Of a stretch of 64,000 nt of DNA, positions 21,201-29,279 are shown one piece after another. Every line of letters starts with the position of its first letter. The stretch's first letter is position 1. Both the position numbers and the translations under genes were made by a program. Source of the DNA: Aristolochia californica (Eukaryota; Streptophyta; Magnoliopsida; Piperales; Aristolochiaceae); assembly GCA_029961685.1 (NCBI GenBank), contig JARWKL010000010.1, positions 7,771,931-7,835,930 of the forward strand. The letters run 5' to 3'. Below the pieces are notes generated by a model. That model ran no database searches. It saw only the letters and a program-made list of their open reading frames with translations, and was not told where the DNA came from.

Positions 21201-24109
21201 TTTTTTTTTTGTTAAAGTTAGGCCTTGGTCCATCCTAAAATAACTAATAAAGTTAGAAAATCTTTCCCAAGTAATAAACATAAGATCTGTCTGAACATAA
21301 GGTGATCACTCTCATGCCATGTTAAAGTTGGTCCTGGTCCATCCCAAAATGATTAGCCAAATTTCGAAGGATTTTCCTGAGTAATAAGACAGGATCTTCG
21401 TATTCTTAGATTCATGTGTTATTCTTAACATTCTTTCCTTTGTGTTTTTTATTGTTCATTTCTTCCATTGCTTTTTTTGTACAGACATCTCGCTAGTGAC
21501 CCAAAAAACCTGGTTTTTAAGTTTTTAGTTCATGTTGTTGGTTTATTCTCTGTTATTTTTGCGTTCTACCCTGTTTAGGTGTCACTATGTACTGAAATAG
21601 ATAAGAAATTAAGTATTCTTAAATGTATTCTATTATCTTGTAGAGTTAGTTATACATGTTACAAAATTCCATGTAATCTGTGACAGCCAATACTGGATGG
21701 TTCTTCTGACCCTGCTAAAAGCACAATTCAGGCCTCTATCAAGTGAGTTCTTCACATGAATGTGATTCTTGTTACCTTGCAAATGAAATTTTTGCCGTCT
21801 TGAGTTCGTTTTCTTGAATTTAGCATTTTATTTTGAATTTCTCTTCTTTATTTTTATTTCATGATTTGTTCCATACGTTGGACATGATTGGAGGATAGAG
21901 GAAATTTTTTCCTATAATGATTACCAACTAGATATCTGATTCATTTATGATTGAAGAATCCCAGTGCAGCTTATTGGTGAATTTCTCAGTTGTTGATCGT
22001 GTCTTTCTTGAAAGAATAGTTTAAAATAAAGAGATAGGATCAACACTTATGACATGTGATTATTGAACGAATTCACTACTTACACATTAGTGGGAATAGG
22101 GGTGAGCATGGGGTCGGGTTTTACAGGGAACCCGACCTGACTCGACCCAAAAAACCCAGGTTAGGGTTTCTAATTTAACCTCGCGGGTCGGAGATGGGGC
22201 GGGGAAAAAAAACCCACCGGGTTTCGGGTCGGGGACGGGTTTTCCCAAATCCGACCTGAACCCGACCCACATATGAGATAGAGATGTAAAACATGGTTGT
22301 GACATATTGGGTTTATGGGGATGGAGCGGGGACGGGTCAGGTTTAAATCGGGTTAACGGGAACAGGCGGAAACGAGGTTACGAGGATGGTGATCGGATCG
22401 GGGTCGGGTTTGACGATACAGGTTTTTTGGGGTTTGGGTTTGGGTTTGGGTCTTGATTAATCCATCCCCGACCCGATCCATGCCCACCCCTAAGTGGGAA
22501 GTGGACTGTTCCACCGATATATTTGAATATGTATTTTTTTAGCATTGCCAGCTTTGCAAGTGAAGGCAATTTCAAGCATGATATAATGGGAAATTTCAAA
22601 GACCCTTTAAGCTTAAATTTTAAATATAGTTATTTTTTTCATAATAACTAAAATGATTTCTAAATTTCCCTAATAGTTCCTTATCCACTCATTTGAACCA
22701 GAAGGTCATACATAAATCATGCAGACTATCCTGCATTCAGTTGGTCAATATATTATTGTCATTATACTATTTATCTGAAACTAAAATAAGTTTTCCAGTG
22801 TTTTAGATTTATGTCATGAGATAAGGATTCTTACTTATTGTTGTTAGTTTCAAGGAGGCAACTTATCTTGGAGGTGCATGCATGACATTTGAAGGTAGCC
22901 TTGGAGTTGATTCCTCTGTCACAATAAGACTCTTTGATGGAGAAATTCCTTTGCATGACCAGCCCATTCATATCTCATATTCTGTAAGCTCACCTTTTTA
23001 TGTACAATACATGCGTTTATATAGAGTACCTTCAATCAAGTGCAACTTAAAGTAATTTAATATGTCTTGCTGAATAACCAAGAGAAGGTGTGGTAATATC
23101 AATTCTACATTGATGAGACACGGGTGAAATGGAAGATTTCAGTGCAAATTTGAGGGACTGTGTCTCTGAACATGCCATGTTCATGTCCATTTGTTGCCTC
23201 AAGGCTCTACCAAAAAATGTTTGATAGGGTCATGTATCAATAAGTTTTCTGCTTGTTACTCGTAATGATTGTTCATTTAATTTCATCAAATAGTTCTTCC
23301 ATGAAACGCAATGCTGTTTTGCAATCAATTAGGTGAAGTTGGACGGAAGCTCTCAGCTGGGCCTGTCTCTTGGGTTCTCCAAATTGAGTGAAAGAAGTTC
23401 AGTACTTCTTGCACCAAGAAGAAGAACCCTACGACCTGCAAATCGCATCAGTGGTCAATTTGCTGAAGTAGTTTCACCAGTGACAATTATGAGCAGTACA
23501 ACTAGAGAGAGAGATCAAGCAGAATGGAGCATACATGAAATGAGCATCAGCATGAAGGATTACACATTAACAGATATAAATGCCGTCTGCTACAGAGAAA
23601 GCAGTCCTGTTCTTAACCACCCGCCATCGAACCCAGATATTAAAGCTGATTCTGGAAGCACTACTCTAAGTTCAGCTGCATCGGAATACAACGCATCTCT
23701 TGGTCACATAAGTATCGGAGCATCAGGGCAGAACATAGTTTTCCCACCAGCTAGTTCATGGGATATTGGTGGTCAGAATATTACATGGGGATCGACTTCT
23801 CAAGGAGCCAAAACTGTGAGTCTCAAAATCAATTGGAAGCTGGAAGGAGGTATTGATACTTCATTATTTTCAAAGTACAATATTTATATCGGAACATCCG
23901 GCAAACAAGTAAGCAGTGCAGGCACAGATCAGGTGGGAAGAGGTGAAGAATATCTTGGGGTGGCAAGAGTGGAAGCTTTCTATGTGTCTGATCATGTAGT
24001 TCCTGAGGGTGATTCAAATGTATTATTCATCATTCAAGTATGTGGTGTTGATGGGGTTTGTCAGAAACTGGATGAGTCTCCAACATTTCAGTTGAATGTT
24101 TCTGGTTAG
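3141..24109 (+). CDS. ENGase: Cytosolic endo-beta-N-acetylglucosaminidase (GH85), C-terminal six exons
   Basis: This gene encodes the enzyme that cleaves the chitobiose core of free N-glycans in the plant cytosol. Exons assembled from splice sites and phase are 3141-3253, 20598-20679, 20892-20972, 21687-21742, 22848-22983 and 23333-24109, with the stop at 24107-24109. They give 414 residues in one unbroken frame, and every intron is GT-AG. Family landmarks are the conserved FAPGWVYET segment in the first visible exon, [10 protein letters not shown] at the next, then a glycan-site loop ([13 protein letters not shown]), [10 protein letters not shown], and a beta-rich C-terminal domain. The N-terminal half of the GH85 barrel, with its catalytic Asn-X-Glu, lies upstream of the window. 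The intron 3254-20597 is 17,344 bp of nested retrotransposons, yet exon phase is kept across it, so the gene is probably still functional. GH85 assignment is firm; expression across the intron is an inference. Confidence 0.9.
3458..3688 (-). repeat. 3' LTR of Copia A
   Basis: Starts TGTAAAATTG on the plus strand and ends …TTTGAATA next to a polypurine tract (element strand CTTGAAGGGGAA, 3689-3700). It matches 19784-20077 along its length but lacks about 100 bp present in the right copy (around 19930-20030). Confidence 0.8.
3596..3832 (-). pseudogene. Copia A pol C-terminus (RNase H end)
   Basis: The minus-strand reading contains [26 protein letters not shown], the hallmark tail of Copia polyproteins (Q-x-A-D-x-F-T-K-x-L, then a short KLGL). 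It lies just inside the 3' LTR, as expected. Sequence at about 3900-4070 does not match Copia and replaces the deleted RT/RNase H section. Confidence 0.8.
4125..4727 (-). pseudogene. Copia A pol fragment: linker and start of reverse transcriptase
   Basis: The minus-strand reading at 4358-4125 includes [20 protein letters not shown] and [18 protein letters not shown]. This is the conserved opening of Copia reverse transcriptase (W-hy-T-K-K-x-D-G, RYKARLVAKG, FSPVAK). The 4727-4395 reading is the proline/serine-rich linker between integrase and RT. The catalytic YVDD region is missing. Confidence 0.8.
4782..8595 (+). mobile_element. 5'-truncated L1-type LINE inserted in Copia A
   Basis: A non-LTR retrotransposon on the plus strand, about 3.8 kb, opposite in orientation to its host Copia A. 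It starts inside the endonuclease region (FTWSNGQ…SKLDRFL), continues through reverse transcriptase and ends after an RNase H domain with a short A-tract (8584-8594). Candidate target duplications are GAAGATGCAAA (4771-4781) and GAAGAAGCAAA (8596-8606), 10 of 11 identical. Copia A homology resumes on both sides, as alignment to Copia B around 15860-15920 shows. Multiple stops and frameshifts make it inactive. Confidence 0.85.
5183..6151 (+). pseudogene. LINE ORF2: linker and N-terminal reverse transcriptase
   Basis: An open frame of 322 codons with the L1-clade features [45 protein letters not shown] and GQSAFIRG. An in-frame TAA ends it at 6149-6151. The next RT block ([16 protein letters not shown]) continues just downstream in another frame, and an FADD catalytic box ([11 protein letters not shown]) is readable near 6490-6522. 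Known family function: target-primed reverse transcription. Confidence 0.85.
8071..8631 (+). pseudogene. LINE ORF2 C-terminal RNase H domain
   Basis: The reading contains [44 protein letters not shown] and [16 protein letters not shown]. These are the D-E-D and terminal D motifs of the plant type I RNase H found at the 3' end of plant L1 LINEs. The 124-codon frame at 7600-7902, with a C-x2-C/H-x-C zinc-like segment ([20 protein letters not shown]), is the preceding RT-tail region. Confidence 0.85.
8805..10386 (-). pseudogene. Copia A gag and integrase remnants
   Basis: Minus-strand pieces, 5' to 3' on the element: gag 10386-10027, protease/gag-pre-integrase 9725-9495, integrase 9363-9151 and 9188-8805. 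The last contains [18 protein letters not shown] and [15 protein letters not shown], the core and C-terminal integrase signatures of Copia elements. Frameshifts separate the blocks. Gag continues across the Copia B insertion at 18998-19220. Confidence 0.78.
10552..10852 (-). repeat. 3' LTR of Copia B
   Basis: 301 bp, TGAAAAATAGG…TATTTTAACA on the plus strand. It aligns over its whole length to 18678-18997 but lacks two short segments near its middle. Confidence 0.9.
10860..11105 (-). pseudogene. Copia B RNase H C-terminus (beyond element C)
   Basis: The minus-strand reading [22 protein letters not shown], then VDCHFIRD, then [23 protein letters not shown] is the end of Copia RNase H. Element C interrupts it just before the conserved CDNQ. 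Joining across the ATAAC duplication restores the family pattern M-x-M-x-CDNQAT. Confidence 0.88.
11106..11453 (+). repeat. 5' LTR of element C
   Basis: 348 bp, starting TGTTGGAAGATAGG and ending TTCAATA. Relative to the 3' LTR it lacks about 95 bp (the part corresponding to about 13870-13965). Confidence 0.88.
12408..12474 (+). other. 5S rRNA-derived segment in Cassandra 5' LTR
   Basis: This matches the middle and 3' part of plant 5S rRNA from CAGAACTCC through GGGTGACCTCCT to the AAGTC near the 3' end, with a few changes (GCGCGCTTAGG for the usual GCGTGCTTGGG). The A-box, intermediate element and C-box region of the RNA polymerase III promoter is included. It is not a genuine 5S gene, because the first third of 5S is absent. 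Confidence 0.88.
12655..12721 (+). other. 5S rRNA-derived segment in Cassandra 3' LTR
   Basis: Second copy of the 5S-derived segment. It is closer to canonical 5S than the first (GCGTGCTTGGGCAAGAG, GGGTGACCTCCTGGGAAG), with one obvious change where AAGATAAGC replaces AAGTTAAGC. Confidence 0.88.
13243..13451 (+). repeat. Three 70-bp tandem repeats in element C
   Basis: Unit with ACTCTCAAAAATATCAC, then GACACCATGAG.GTCGGTG, then GATTGGGACACCAT, repeated with starts of ATATCAC at about 13259, 13329 and 13399. Each unit also contains a short inverted match (GACACCATGAGAGTC). It sits in the 3' part of the internal region, where the related element D has a different tandem repeat. Confidence 0.85.
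13824..14265 (+). repeat. 3' LTR of element C
   Basis: 442 bp, starting TGTTGGAAGATAGG and ending TCCAACA. It corresponds over its full length to the 441-bp LTR of element D at 51786-52226 (reverse strand). Confidence 0.9.
14319..18038 (-). pseudogene. Copia B gag-pol (broken)
   Basis: Minus-strand readings in element order. Gag is at 18038-17230, with the zinc knuckle [14 protein letters not shown] in 17652-17230. Integrase is at 16630-16397 ([22 protein letters not shown]) and 16212-15931 ([24 protein letters not shown]). The linker and RT start follow at 15866-15364. RT at 15239-14861 carries the catalytic YVDD (VVYVDDIVL), and RNase H at 14633-14319 carries [21 protein letters not shown]. 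Frames change several times and stops occur, so no full polyprotein can be made. The RNase H tail is separated by element C and resumes at 11105. Confidence 0.88.
18678..18997 (-). repeat. 5' LTR of Copia B
   Basis: 320 bp, CGAAAAATAGG…TATTTTAACA. The expected first T is now C. On the element strand it is followed by the tRNA-Met-type primer-binding site. Confidence 0.9.
18998..19783 (-). pseudogene. Copia A gag N-terminus and leader
   Basis: Sequence directly after the Copia B duplication aligns with Copia B gag (about 17811-18030): the same order of ATATCCTTGA…, GGATTCCATGCTATTGACC and TCTTCAGT. This shows that B landed inside A's gag. It is followed on the plus strand by untranslated leader up to the primer-binding site of the 5' LTR. 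No intact frame remains. Confidence 0.75.
19784..20077 (-). repeat. 5' LTR of Copia A
   Basis: Starts TGTAAAATTGGG and ends TTTTAACA on the plus strand. It is immediately followed, on the element strand, by the tRNA-Met-type primer-binding site TGGTATCAAAGC. It pairs with the shorter LTR at 3458-3688. Confidence 0.82.
22097..22492. mobile_element. hAT-type MITE in an ENGase intron
   Basis: A 396-bp element with terminal inverted repeats TAGGGGTG(A/G)GCATGG and a perfect 8-bp duplication, AGTGGGAA, at 22089-22096 and 22493-22500. The 8-bp duplication and TAGGGGTG tips fit non-autonomous hAT transposons. The interior is rich in CGGGTCGGG/GACCCGAC on both strands and has no coding content. It lies in the intron 21743-22847, well away from splice sites. 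Confidence 0.9.
23333..24109 (+). CDS. ENGase: ENGase last exon (C-terminal domain)
   Basis: A 777-nt terminal exon after the acceptor …CAATTAG, in phase with the TCT that ends exon 22848-22983. It starts [11 protein letters not shown] and includes [21 protein letters not shown]. It ends in a beta-sandwich-like stretch ([39 protein letters not shown]). This resembles the accessory domains that follow the barrel in plant GH85 enzymes. No frameshift or stop is present. Confidence 0.88.
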   Translation: MKLDGSSQLGLSLGFSKLSERSSVLLAPRRRTLRPANRISGQFAEVVSPVTIMSSTTRERDQAEWSIHEMSISMKDYTLTDINAVCYRESSPVLNHPPSNPDIKADSGSTTLSSAASEYNASLGHISIGASGQNIVFPPASSWDIGGQNITWGSTSQGAKTVSLKINWKLEGGIDTSLFSKYNIYIGTSGKQVSSAGTDQVGRGEEYLGVARVEAFYVSDHVVPEGDSNVLFIIQVCGVDGVCQKLDESPTFQLNVSG

Positions 24110-24530
24110 CAAACAGCCTCCAAAGAGATGTATAATTTTTTTCTTCCAAATTCTGAAGCGTAGCATTAACAGCATTCTGGCAAAATATTAAAAAAGGGGT
24201 ATCAATAAATGCTTCCTTACATAGGAGCATGTTACTCTTTATTGATAGATTAGAATGACCAAATTTAATAGACACTGTCTAAATTGTCTGACAAATTATA
24301 TTTATTATTTTTTAATCTTTGGAAGCAAAAGCAAAATGCTTTGCTTTCTTAAGCTTTCTACTCTCTGTAGCCATCTGTAAGGAGTCATCTTTTCTAGCAC
24401 CAATAAAAAAAAATTTGAAACTTCAAAAAAGTATTAAAAGCAATCTTCAAAAGTAACAAGTAGATTGAAGATTCTCCTTGATGTACAAAAAAGCGTCAGA
24501 TAAAAAAGATGCATTATCTCACTCAGTCGA
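24110..24530 (+). other. ENGase 3' UTR and spacer to the tRNA gene
   Basis: AT-rich sequence after the ENGase stop codon. It contains a CAATAAAAAA signal near 24400 that could act as a poly(A) signal. No open frame with family resemblance is present. Confidence 0.5.
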
Positions 24531-24604
24531 GGTCCCGTAGCTCAGTTGGTTAGAGCGTTGGTCTTATGAGCCGAAGGTCGCGGGTTCGAGCCCCGCCGGG
24601 ACCA
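24531..24604 (+). tRNA. trnI-UAU: tRNA-Ile (anticodon UAU)
   Basis: A 74-nt cloverleaf. Acceptor GGTCCCG/CGGGACC (24531-24537 with 24597-24603), discriminator A at 24604, D arm GCTC…GAGC (24540-24556), anticodon arm TTGGT-CTTATGA-GCCGA (24558-24574) with anticodon TAT at 24565-24567, variable loop AGGTC, T arm GCGGG-TTCGAGC-CCCGC (24580-24596). All stems pair, with G-U pairs only in the anticodon stem. No intron and no encoded CCA, as expected for a nuclear gene. It reads AUA codons. A T-run that may act as Pol III terminator follows at about 24630. Confidence 0.96.
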
Positions 24605-25036
24605 CATTTATGATTGTTTACTCCAGTTACTTTTTCTGGCTCACGGGAATCAATCAATCTTTAGGAAGAAAAAACGGTGTGAAGTTGGCCCACATAAAAA
24701 AGTCTTTAACTACTTTTTCCATGCAACGAACCCTTCACTGGAAAACTTTTATTAAGACAACTGAAATATCTCCCCTCTTGAATTTACTAAATTACCCTTT
24801 TTAAGATTTCCTTAGTGAACCCACCACCACTGAACCAGCGTTGGACCAAAACCCCTCTCCCTTCAATAACAGTAAATTAGAGGACAAAAAGAGCAAAAAA
24901 GCAATGAAACAGTAAAAGCCCAAAAGGTGGAGACGGAGCAGAAGAGATATTTTCCAACGTTATCGTCTGCAAAAATATCTGAAACAGATGCCTGGTATTT
25001 TTCGTAATACCATCGTGTCAGTACTACACGTGATAC

Positions 25037-26067
25037 TCATTTTAATGTCTTTGTCTGAGATTCTGATCTCTTCACAAATCTCCCCTGTAAAAACCAAAGA
25101 TTGAAGTTGATCAGGAAAAGCCTCAAAAGATACAGAGGGCATCGATAAAATGGAACTAGTTCGAGGTAAAAAGGACCCATTTTGTTGGGGGTTTCGCTAC
25201 TGACTTCTAATGATCAATCAAATGCAATAAACTGAAAAGAAGAAAAGAAAAGAAAGAGTGCTCAGCATTTTTTTATTTTTTATTTTGTTCTGATCAGAGA
25301 CTCGAAGATGCAGGAATACGATAAAATGAGAAGAAATCGCATGAACCTTCAATCTTGGTCGTTTTTCTGCATTGAGCTTACGAACTTGGTATCGTATCTT
25401 CTTGGAGAAGAGGCGGCTCTGTCTCTTCTCTTTGTATCTCATCACTCTTGCTTCTCTCTTCGTCTTTTCTTCCTCCATTATCGGTACTTGGCCCATCTGA
25501 AAAAAAAAAAAAAAAAAGGCATTTTATCAAATGAGCAAACATGTAGTTTTTCATGTTTTCAGTAAATCGTCTCTATGCGCAGATCTACATAATGTACGCA
25601 TTGGCAGGAGAGAAAATAAAGGAAAGAAGTGGGGTGGGATGCAGACAGCGTACAAAGCAGTCGTCTGTCATCGGAAAACAGTAATCCTCGGAAGCCCAGG
25701 GCGAGTGTCTGTCCGACCATGCATCCATGACATCCTGATAATTTAAATTCAATGATATAGACTTCTCCTCTTCCCAAAACCCAACAATCTCCTTCTTCTC
25801 GGAAGCGTTTCCATTATCAAACTTCTCCAGGCATTCCACCCTCTTCGTCTTCTCCCCGCTCTCTTCGTCATCTTCCTCTAGCTCATACTCCACTTCTTCC
25901 ATTTCTTCTTTGAAGACTCCTTTACAGAATTCACCCCAGCCAAAGCAATCCCAGTTCATATAATGTTTTTCTTCTTCTTCTTTGATGCTTAATATACCTT
26001 CGAGTTCATCCAGTGTACCCATTTCATCTAATGGGTTATGTATCGAGGGCACGCCGGGTTCCGGCAT
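25037..26067 (-). CDS. CCT-motif family protein (putative transcriptional regulator)
   Basis: A three-exon minus-strand gene: 26067-25654, 25496-25347 and 25084-25037, with both introns GT-AG in phase 0, giving 203 residues. The C-terminus is a complete CCT domain ([37 protein letters not shown], then GRFVKR), split by the second intron between K and G. Upstream, [21 protein letters not shown] is the conserved acidic-neighbour motif of plant CCT-motif proteins that lack B-boxes (CIA2/CIL/ASML2-like). A run of Glu/Asp (about residues 50-75) looks like an activation region. CCT domains act in the nucleus, often with NF-Y. Start choice: ATG at 26067 is the first ATG after a TATA-like signal. An open frame continues 5' to LKLGDTPWFRTPKK without an ATG before a stop at about 26134, so an unseen upstream exon is possible. 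Confidence 0.87.
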
Positions 26068-26822
26068 GGTCTGTGCGTCCTCTTTCTTTGGGGTCCTGAA
26101 CCAAGGAGTGTCGCCGAGCTTCAACTTCTTCCTCTATCCGGTCTGTAAGCGGTGAAAGAGATCAGGGAATAAGAGTGTAAGAAGAAAGGATTGGGTTCGT
26201 TATCCGATTTGGAGTTGATCTTGGCGGGTTTGGTCTGCGTGTTACTGAGGAAAAGTTCGTCCTTGGTTGGATTTTATAATAATTTAGCCACAAAAAAGTC
26301 CTGATATTTTTTCAGAAGCATTTTTTGTTTGAAAGTGATGGTATTTTAAGGCCGTCCAATTACATAGGACCCACAAAATAATGGACGGTCTTTGAAAACA
26401 TATTTAAAGGCACTAACATGGCATTTAGAAGTCCGAGCCTTAAAACAAGTAGAAAATAATGTCACAAATATTTAAGAATAATATAATTACGGCTGATGGG
26501 ACGACGGAGATAGTCATTTGATTGGAAGACTGAGATAACGGCATGTTTCACACCACTTTTCCTGTTGGATTAGCCCTCTAATATAAACGGAATTAATTTT
26601 TTACATATTATATGCACATATTTTTTTACATTAAAAAAGAAAATAAGATAAAAGGGGACAATCGAAATGACTAGCTCAAATTGAAAATTTTAGATTGAAG
26701 AAAGAGTTGCGGTGGAGTTTGGGAATTTTCACCGTCTCCGGATGCCTGTGCGTCTCCTCAACTAAGTTTTCCCTCTTTAGGGGGAGGTCAAGTCCCTTCC
26801 GAGTTCCATCCGACCAGTGGAG
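26068..26822. promoter_or_regulatory. Shared upstream region of two divergent genes
   Basis: About 750 bp separate the CCT gene (-) from the Myb/SANT gene (+). For the minus-strand gene, TTATTATAAAATCC (element strand, around 26266-26280) is a TATA-like box, followed by a CT-rich leader with no ATG. AT-rich sequence at 26560-26690 precedes the plus-strand gene. The exact transcription start sites cannot be seen. Confidence 0.5.
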
Positions 26823-27779
26823 ATGACCGGCGGTGGCCCTGTAATCTCTGCAAGACAAGCATCCAAACCCCCTCAGACACCCCCCAAAGGCTCAGCGTAT
26901 TCTTTACCTTCCCTTACTTCATCTTCAACCTCTCTCGTCACCTCCATCTCTTCCCCCGGCACCCCATCGCCTTCAATCACAGGTTACACTTCCTCTTCAC
27001 ACCACTTGGCACTTTCGACCGGTCCAAGTTCTGTTGCCGGGAAACCAGGCGACGATGTTACTTGGACGGCTTCCATGGACGATTGCTTCATCAATCTCTT
27101 GAAGAACCAGACCCCAGGAAGGACGTTCTCGCCTCAATCTGGATACGCTGGATTCACGGAAGGCGTATGGAAGGCTATGGCGGATACCGTAAGTAGAAAA
27201 TTCTCGGTCCAATGTTGCATCAATGATTTGAAAGATCGATACCATACGTTGAAAACTCAATACGATCGCATCAAGGCTATTCTCGATCGAAGTGGGCTTA
27301 GTCTAGATGAAGCCAGGATCATTGCGAACCCTATGTTTTTGGAGGCGTACAGAGATTTGAACCTGATGTTCGCTCCGGCACACCTGGTTGATCAGCAGAA
27401 GTCTATTGTTACTGTTCATAACACAGAGCACCCGTCACAATCTGATCAAAGGGGTCAAGCCCACTCTGGCAAGCGACCATTAGATGATCCACTAAGCCAA
27501 ACACGTCCAGCGAAGAGGCAGATCACCGGTGCCGACAGTGCAGAGGATGGTAACTACAGCTTACAGACCGAAGTTACCGGGCAAAAGAAACACAGGGATG
27601 AAGCCCTTGGATTGTGCGGGAAATGGATAGAGGCTCTCAGGGAAGTGTCAAAAATGGAGGAAGAGTTCTTTCATGGCTGCGATATACTGGAGAATGAGAA
27701 CAGAGCGAAGATCTTTCTTGCTTTGAATGCGTCGGAGCGGTGGAAGTGGTTGCAGAGGAAGCTCCGATCTAGGATGTAA
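26823..27779 (+). CDS. Myb/SANT-like DNA-binding domain protein
   Basis: A single-exon gene of 318 residues. The N-terminal 65 residues are Ser/Pro/Thr-rich. Residues about 75-175 form a Myb/SANT-like (Myb_DNA-bind_3) domain: VTWTASMDDCFINLL at its start, GVWKAMADTVSRKF, DLKDRYHTLKTQYDRIKAIL, SGLSLDEAR and MFLEAYRDLN. This is the domain of plant LIMYB-type proteins and of PIF/Harbinger ORF1 proteins. The C-terminus (residues about 255-318) is helical and charged and ends WLQRKLRSRM. ATG at 26823 is the first methionine in the frame. The frame is clean and there are no TIRs around it, so it is probably a host gene, perhaps anciently derived from a transposon accessory protein. DNA binding is inferred from the family. 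Confidence 0.82.
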   Translation: MTGGGPVISARQASKPPQTPPKGSAYSLPSLTSSSTSLVTSISSPGTPSPSITGYTSSSHHLALSTGPSSVAGKPGDDVTWTASMDDCFINLLKNQTPGRTFSPQSGYAGFTEGVWKAMADTVSRKFSVQCCINDLKDRYHTLKTQYDRIKAILDRSGLSLDEARIIANPMFLEAYRDLNLMFAPAHLVDQQKSIVTVHNTEHPSQSDQRGQAHSGKRPLDDPLSQTRPAKRQITGADSAEDGNYSLQTEVTGQKKHRDEALGLCGKWIEALREVSKMEEEFFHGCDILENENRAKIFLALNASERWKWLQRKLRSRM

Positions 27780-28519
27780 TATCGGTTAGCGCCTGAAATT
27801 TGAGCAGGGAAGATTTTACCGCTTACTAAAAGGAAACTGCAATATTTATGTTCGGTTGTTGAAAATGAGAAATATTGAGTAGTAGTTAATTTAAGTGTCT
27901 TTCCGTTTTTTTTTTTTTTTCTTCTCAAACTAAGTTATCTATAGATTATACCCTGGATCACAAGAGTGAGGCCATGCCACCGCTCAAGGTGGAGGCTCAG
28001 ATCCTCGGCCTTCATTGCAAAGTGGATTAGAGAAAAAAAACACTGTGGGAACCTTCTCGGTCTCCATGTGGAGTGGAGGAAGGGCCCCTCCCTTGTCATT
28101 GTTATCTTTCTATAAAGATCATGAGAAAAAAATTACCGTCGTCGGAGAAGAGGACTCCACCTCCCGTTTCTTTTATATAAATGAAGAATGGACGTATCAC
28201 CGTCGTCAAGTTAATTTTTTTCTGCAACTTGAGAGTGAACAATGATTATTTTATATTATTCTGGTAGTTGGGAAAGAAAACCTGCTTCGTTTTATATTTT
28301 AACAAGAGATTTGTATAAAAACAGATGTAGTTATCTTTTCCCTATGAACACTAACATGATGACAAGAGATGCAGATAGGTGGACTCTGATGCTACGTCTG
28401 CTCTGATGCTACCTAACATGGAGTCTAAGGCAGTCATAAAATAACTAGTAATCTTAATAAACCACTTCCCCAACAAATAAATTCAAAATTCCTCCGTCGA
28501 AAACCTCTCGGTAAACAAA
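27780..28519. other. Spacer, no gene seen
   Basis: The 3' flank of the Myb/SANT gene, including a T-tract at 27908-27922. A short frame at 28015-28245 has no recognisable motif. Confidence 0.5.
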
Positions 28520-29005
28520 TCACACATCGCGGCAGACCACCGGTACCGTGACCACAGCGGCAGGCAACGTAGCCGCTTCCGGCTCCGCAGTAGGCTCTGT
28601 CCGGGGTTCCGGCTTCGCCGCGATCCTATCCTGCTCAGCCATCAGCAATTCCGGCGCCATTGTTTTCTTCCTTTTCAAACCTGTTCCCTCGTAAGAATTC
28701 GAGAAGCGAAAAGGGGTACCCAGAGCGAGAAACAGGCGAGGGAGGGAGGGATTTATTTTCTGTAACGTTTCAGCTTCTTCGTCGTCCAGCGTTTTACGCG
28801 ATTTGATAAGGGAAGAGCAGAATTGGAAGGCTCGAGGAGAACTGTTGGGAGAGAGGAAAAATTTTGGACTCGTCGGTTCGTCTCTCCGCCTCCGATTTAT
28901 TATCGTCTCTCTCCAGGATCTCACATCAGCCACAGCAAAGAGTGACAGGACAGATTGAGCGACCTCACCACATTGAAGAGGTCCTGAGATCTTACAGATC
29001 ACCAA
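28520..29005 (-). CDS. Unrecognised open frame, possible first exon
   Basis: A 161-codon minus-strand frame in GC-rich DNA, unlike its AT-rich surroundings. The most plausible translated part starts at the internal ATG giving MAPELLMAEQDRIAAKPEPR and runs through an Ala/Glu/Pro-rich tail of about 46 residues to a stop at 28520. No domain is recognised. The sequence 5' of that ATG resembles a leader. It could be a small hypothetical gene, the first exon of a gene whose other exons I cannot find, or transposon-captured sequence. Confidence 0.25.
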   Translation of the reverse strand: MVICKISGPLQCGEVAQSVLSLFAVADVRSWRETIINRRRRDEPTSPKFFLSPNSSPRAFQFCSSLIKSRKTLDDEEAETLQKINPSLPRLFLALGTPFRFSNSYEGTGLKRKKTMAPELLMAEQDRIAAKPEPRTEPTAEPEAATLPAAVVTVPVVCRDV

Positions 29006-29279
29006 AAGAATCTAAACAGAGAATCCAAGATCCGGACAAGCGAACGAGGCAAAGCAAGTAAAGAGGAACAGCAGCCGCCGACAGTTCCCGCAGAACGGAA
29101 GAACAAAGATCCATGGCTCGAACCAGTAGGAGCAGATCGGTAGAAAAGGTAGAATCAAGGCGGTTCTCCAGTCCCCTTTGTTGCTCAGTACGTAATTTTG
29201 GTCTCCGAATCTTCTCTATAACTCTCGGAGACATGAAAGGTTAACTCTCAAGAGCTCTCGAGGTTCGACGCCATTGCGA

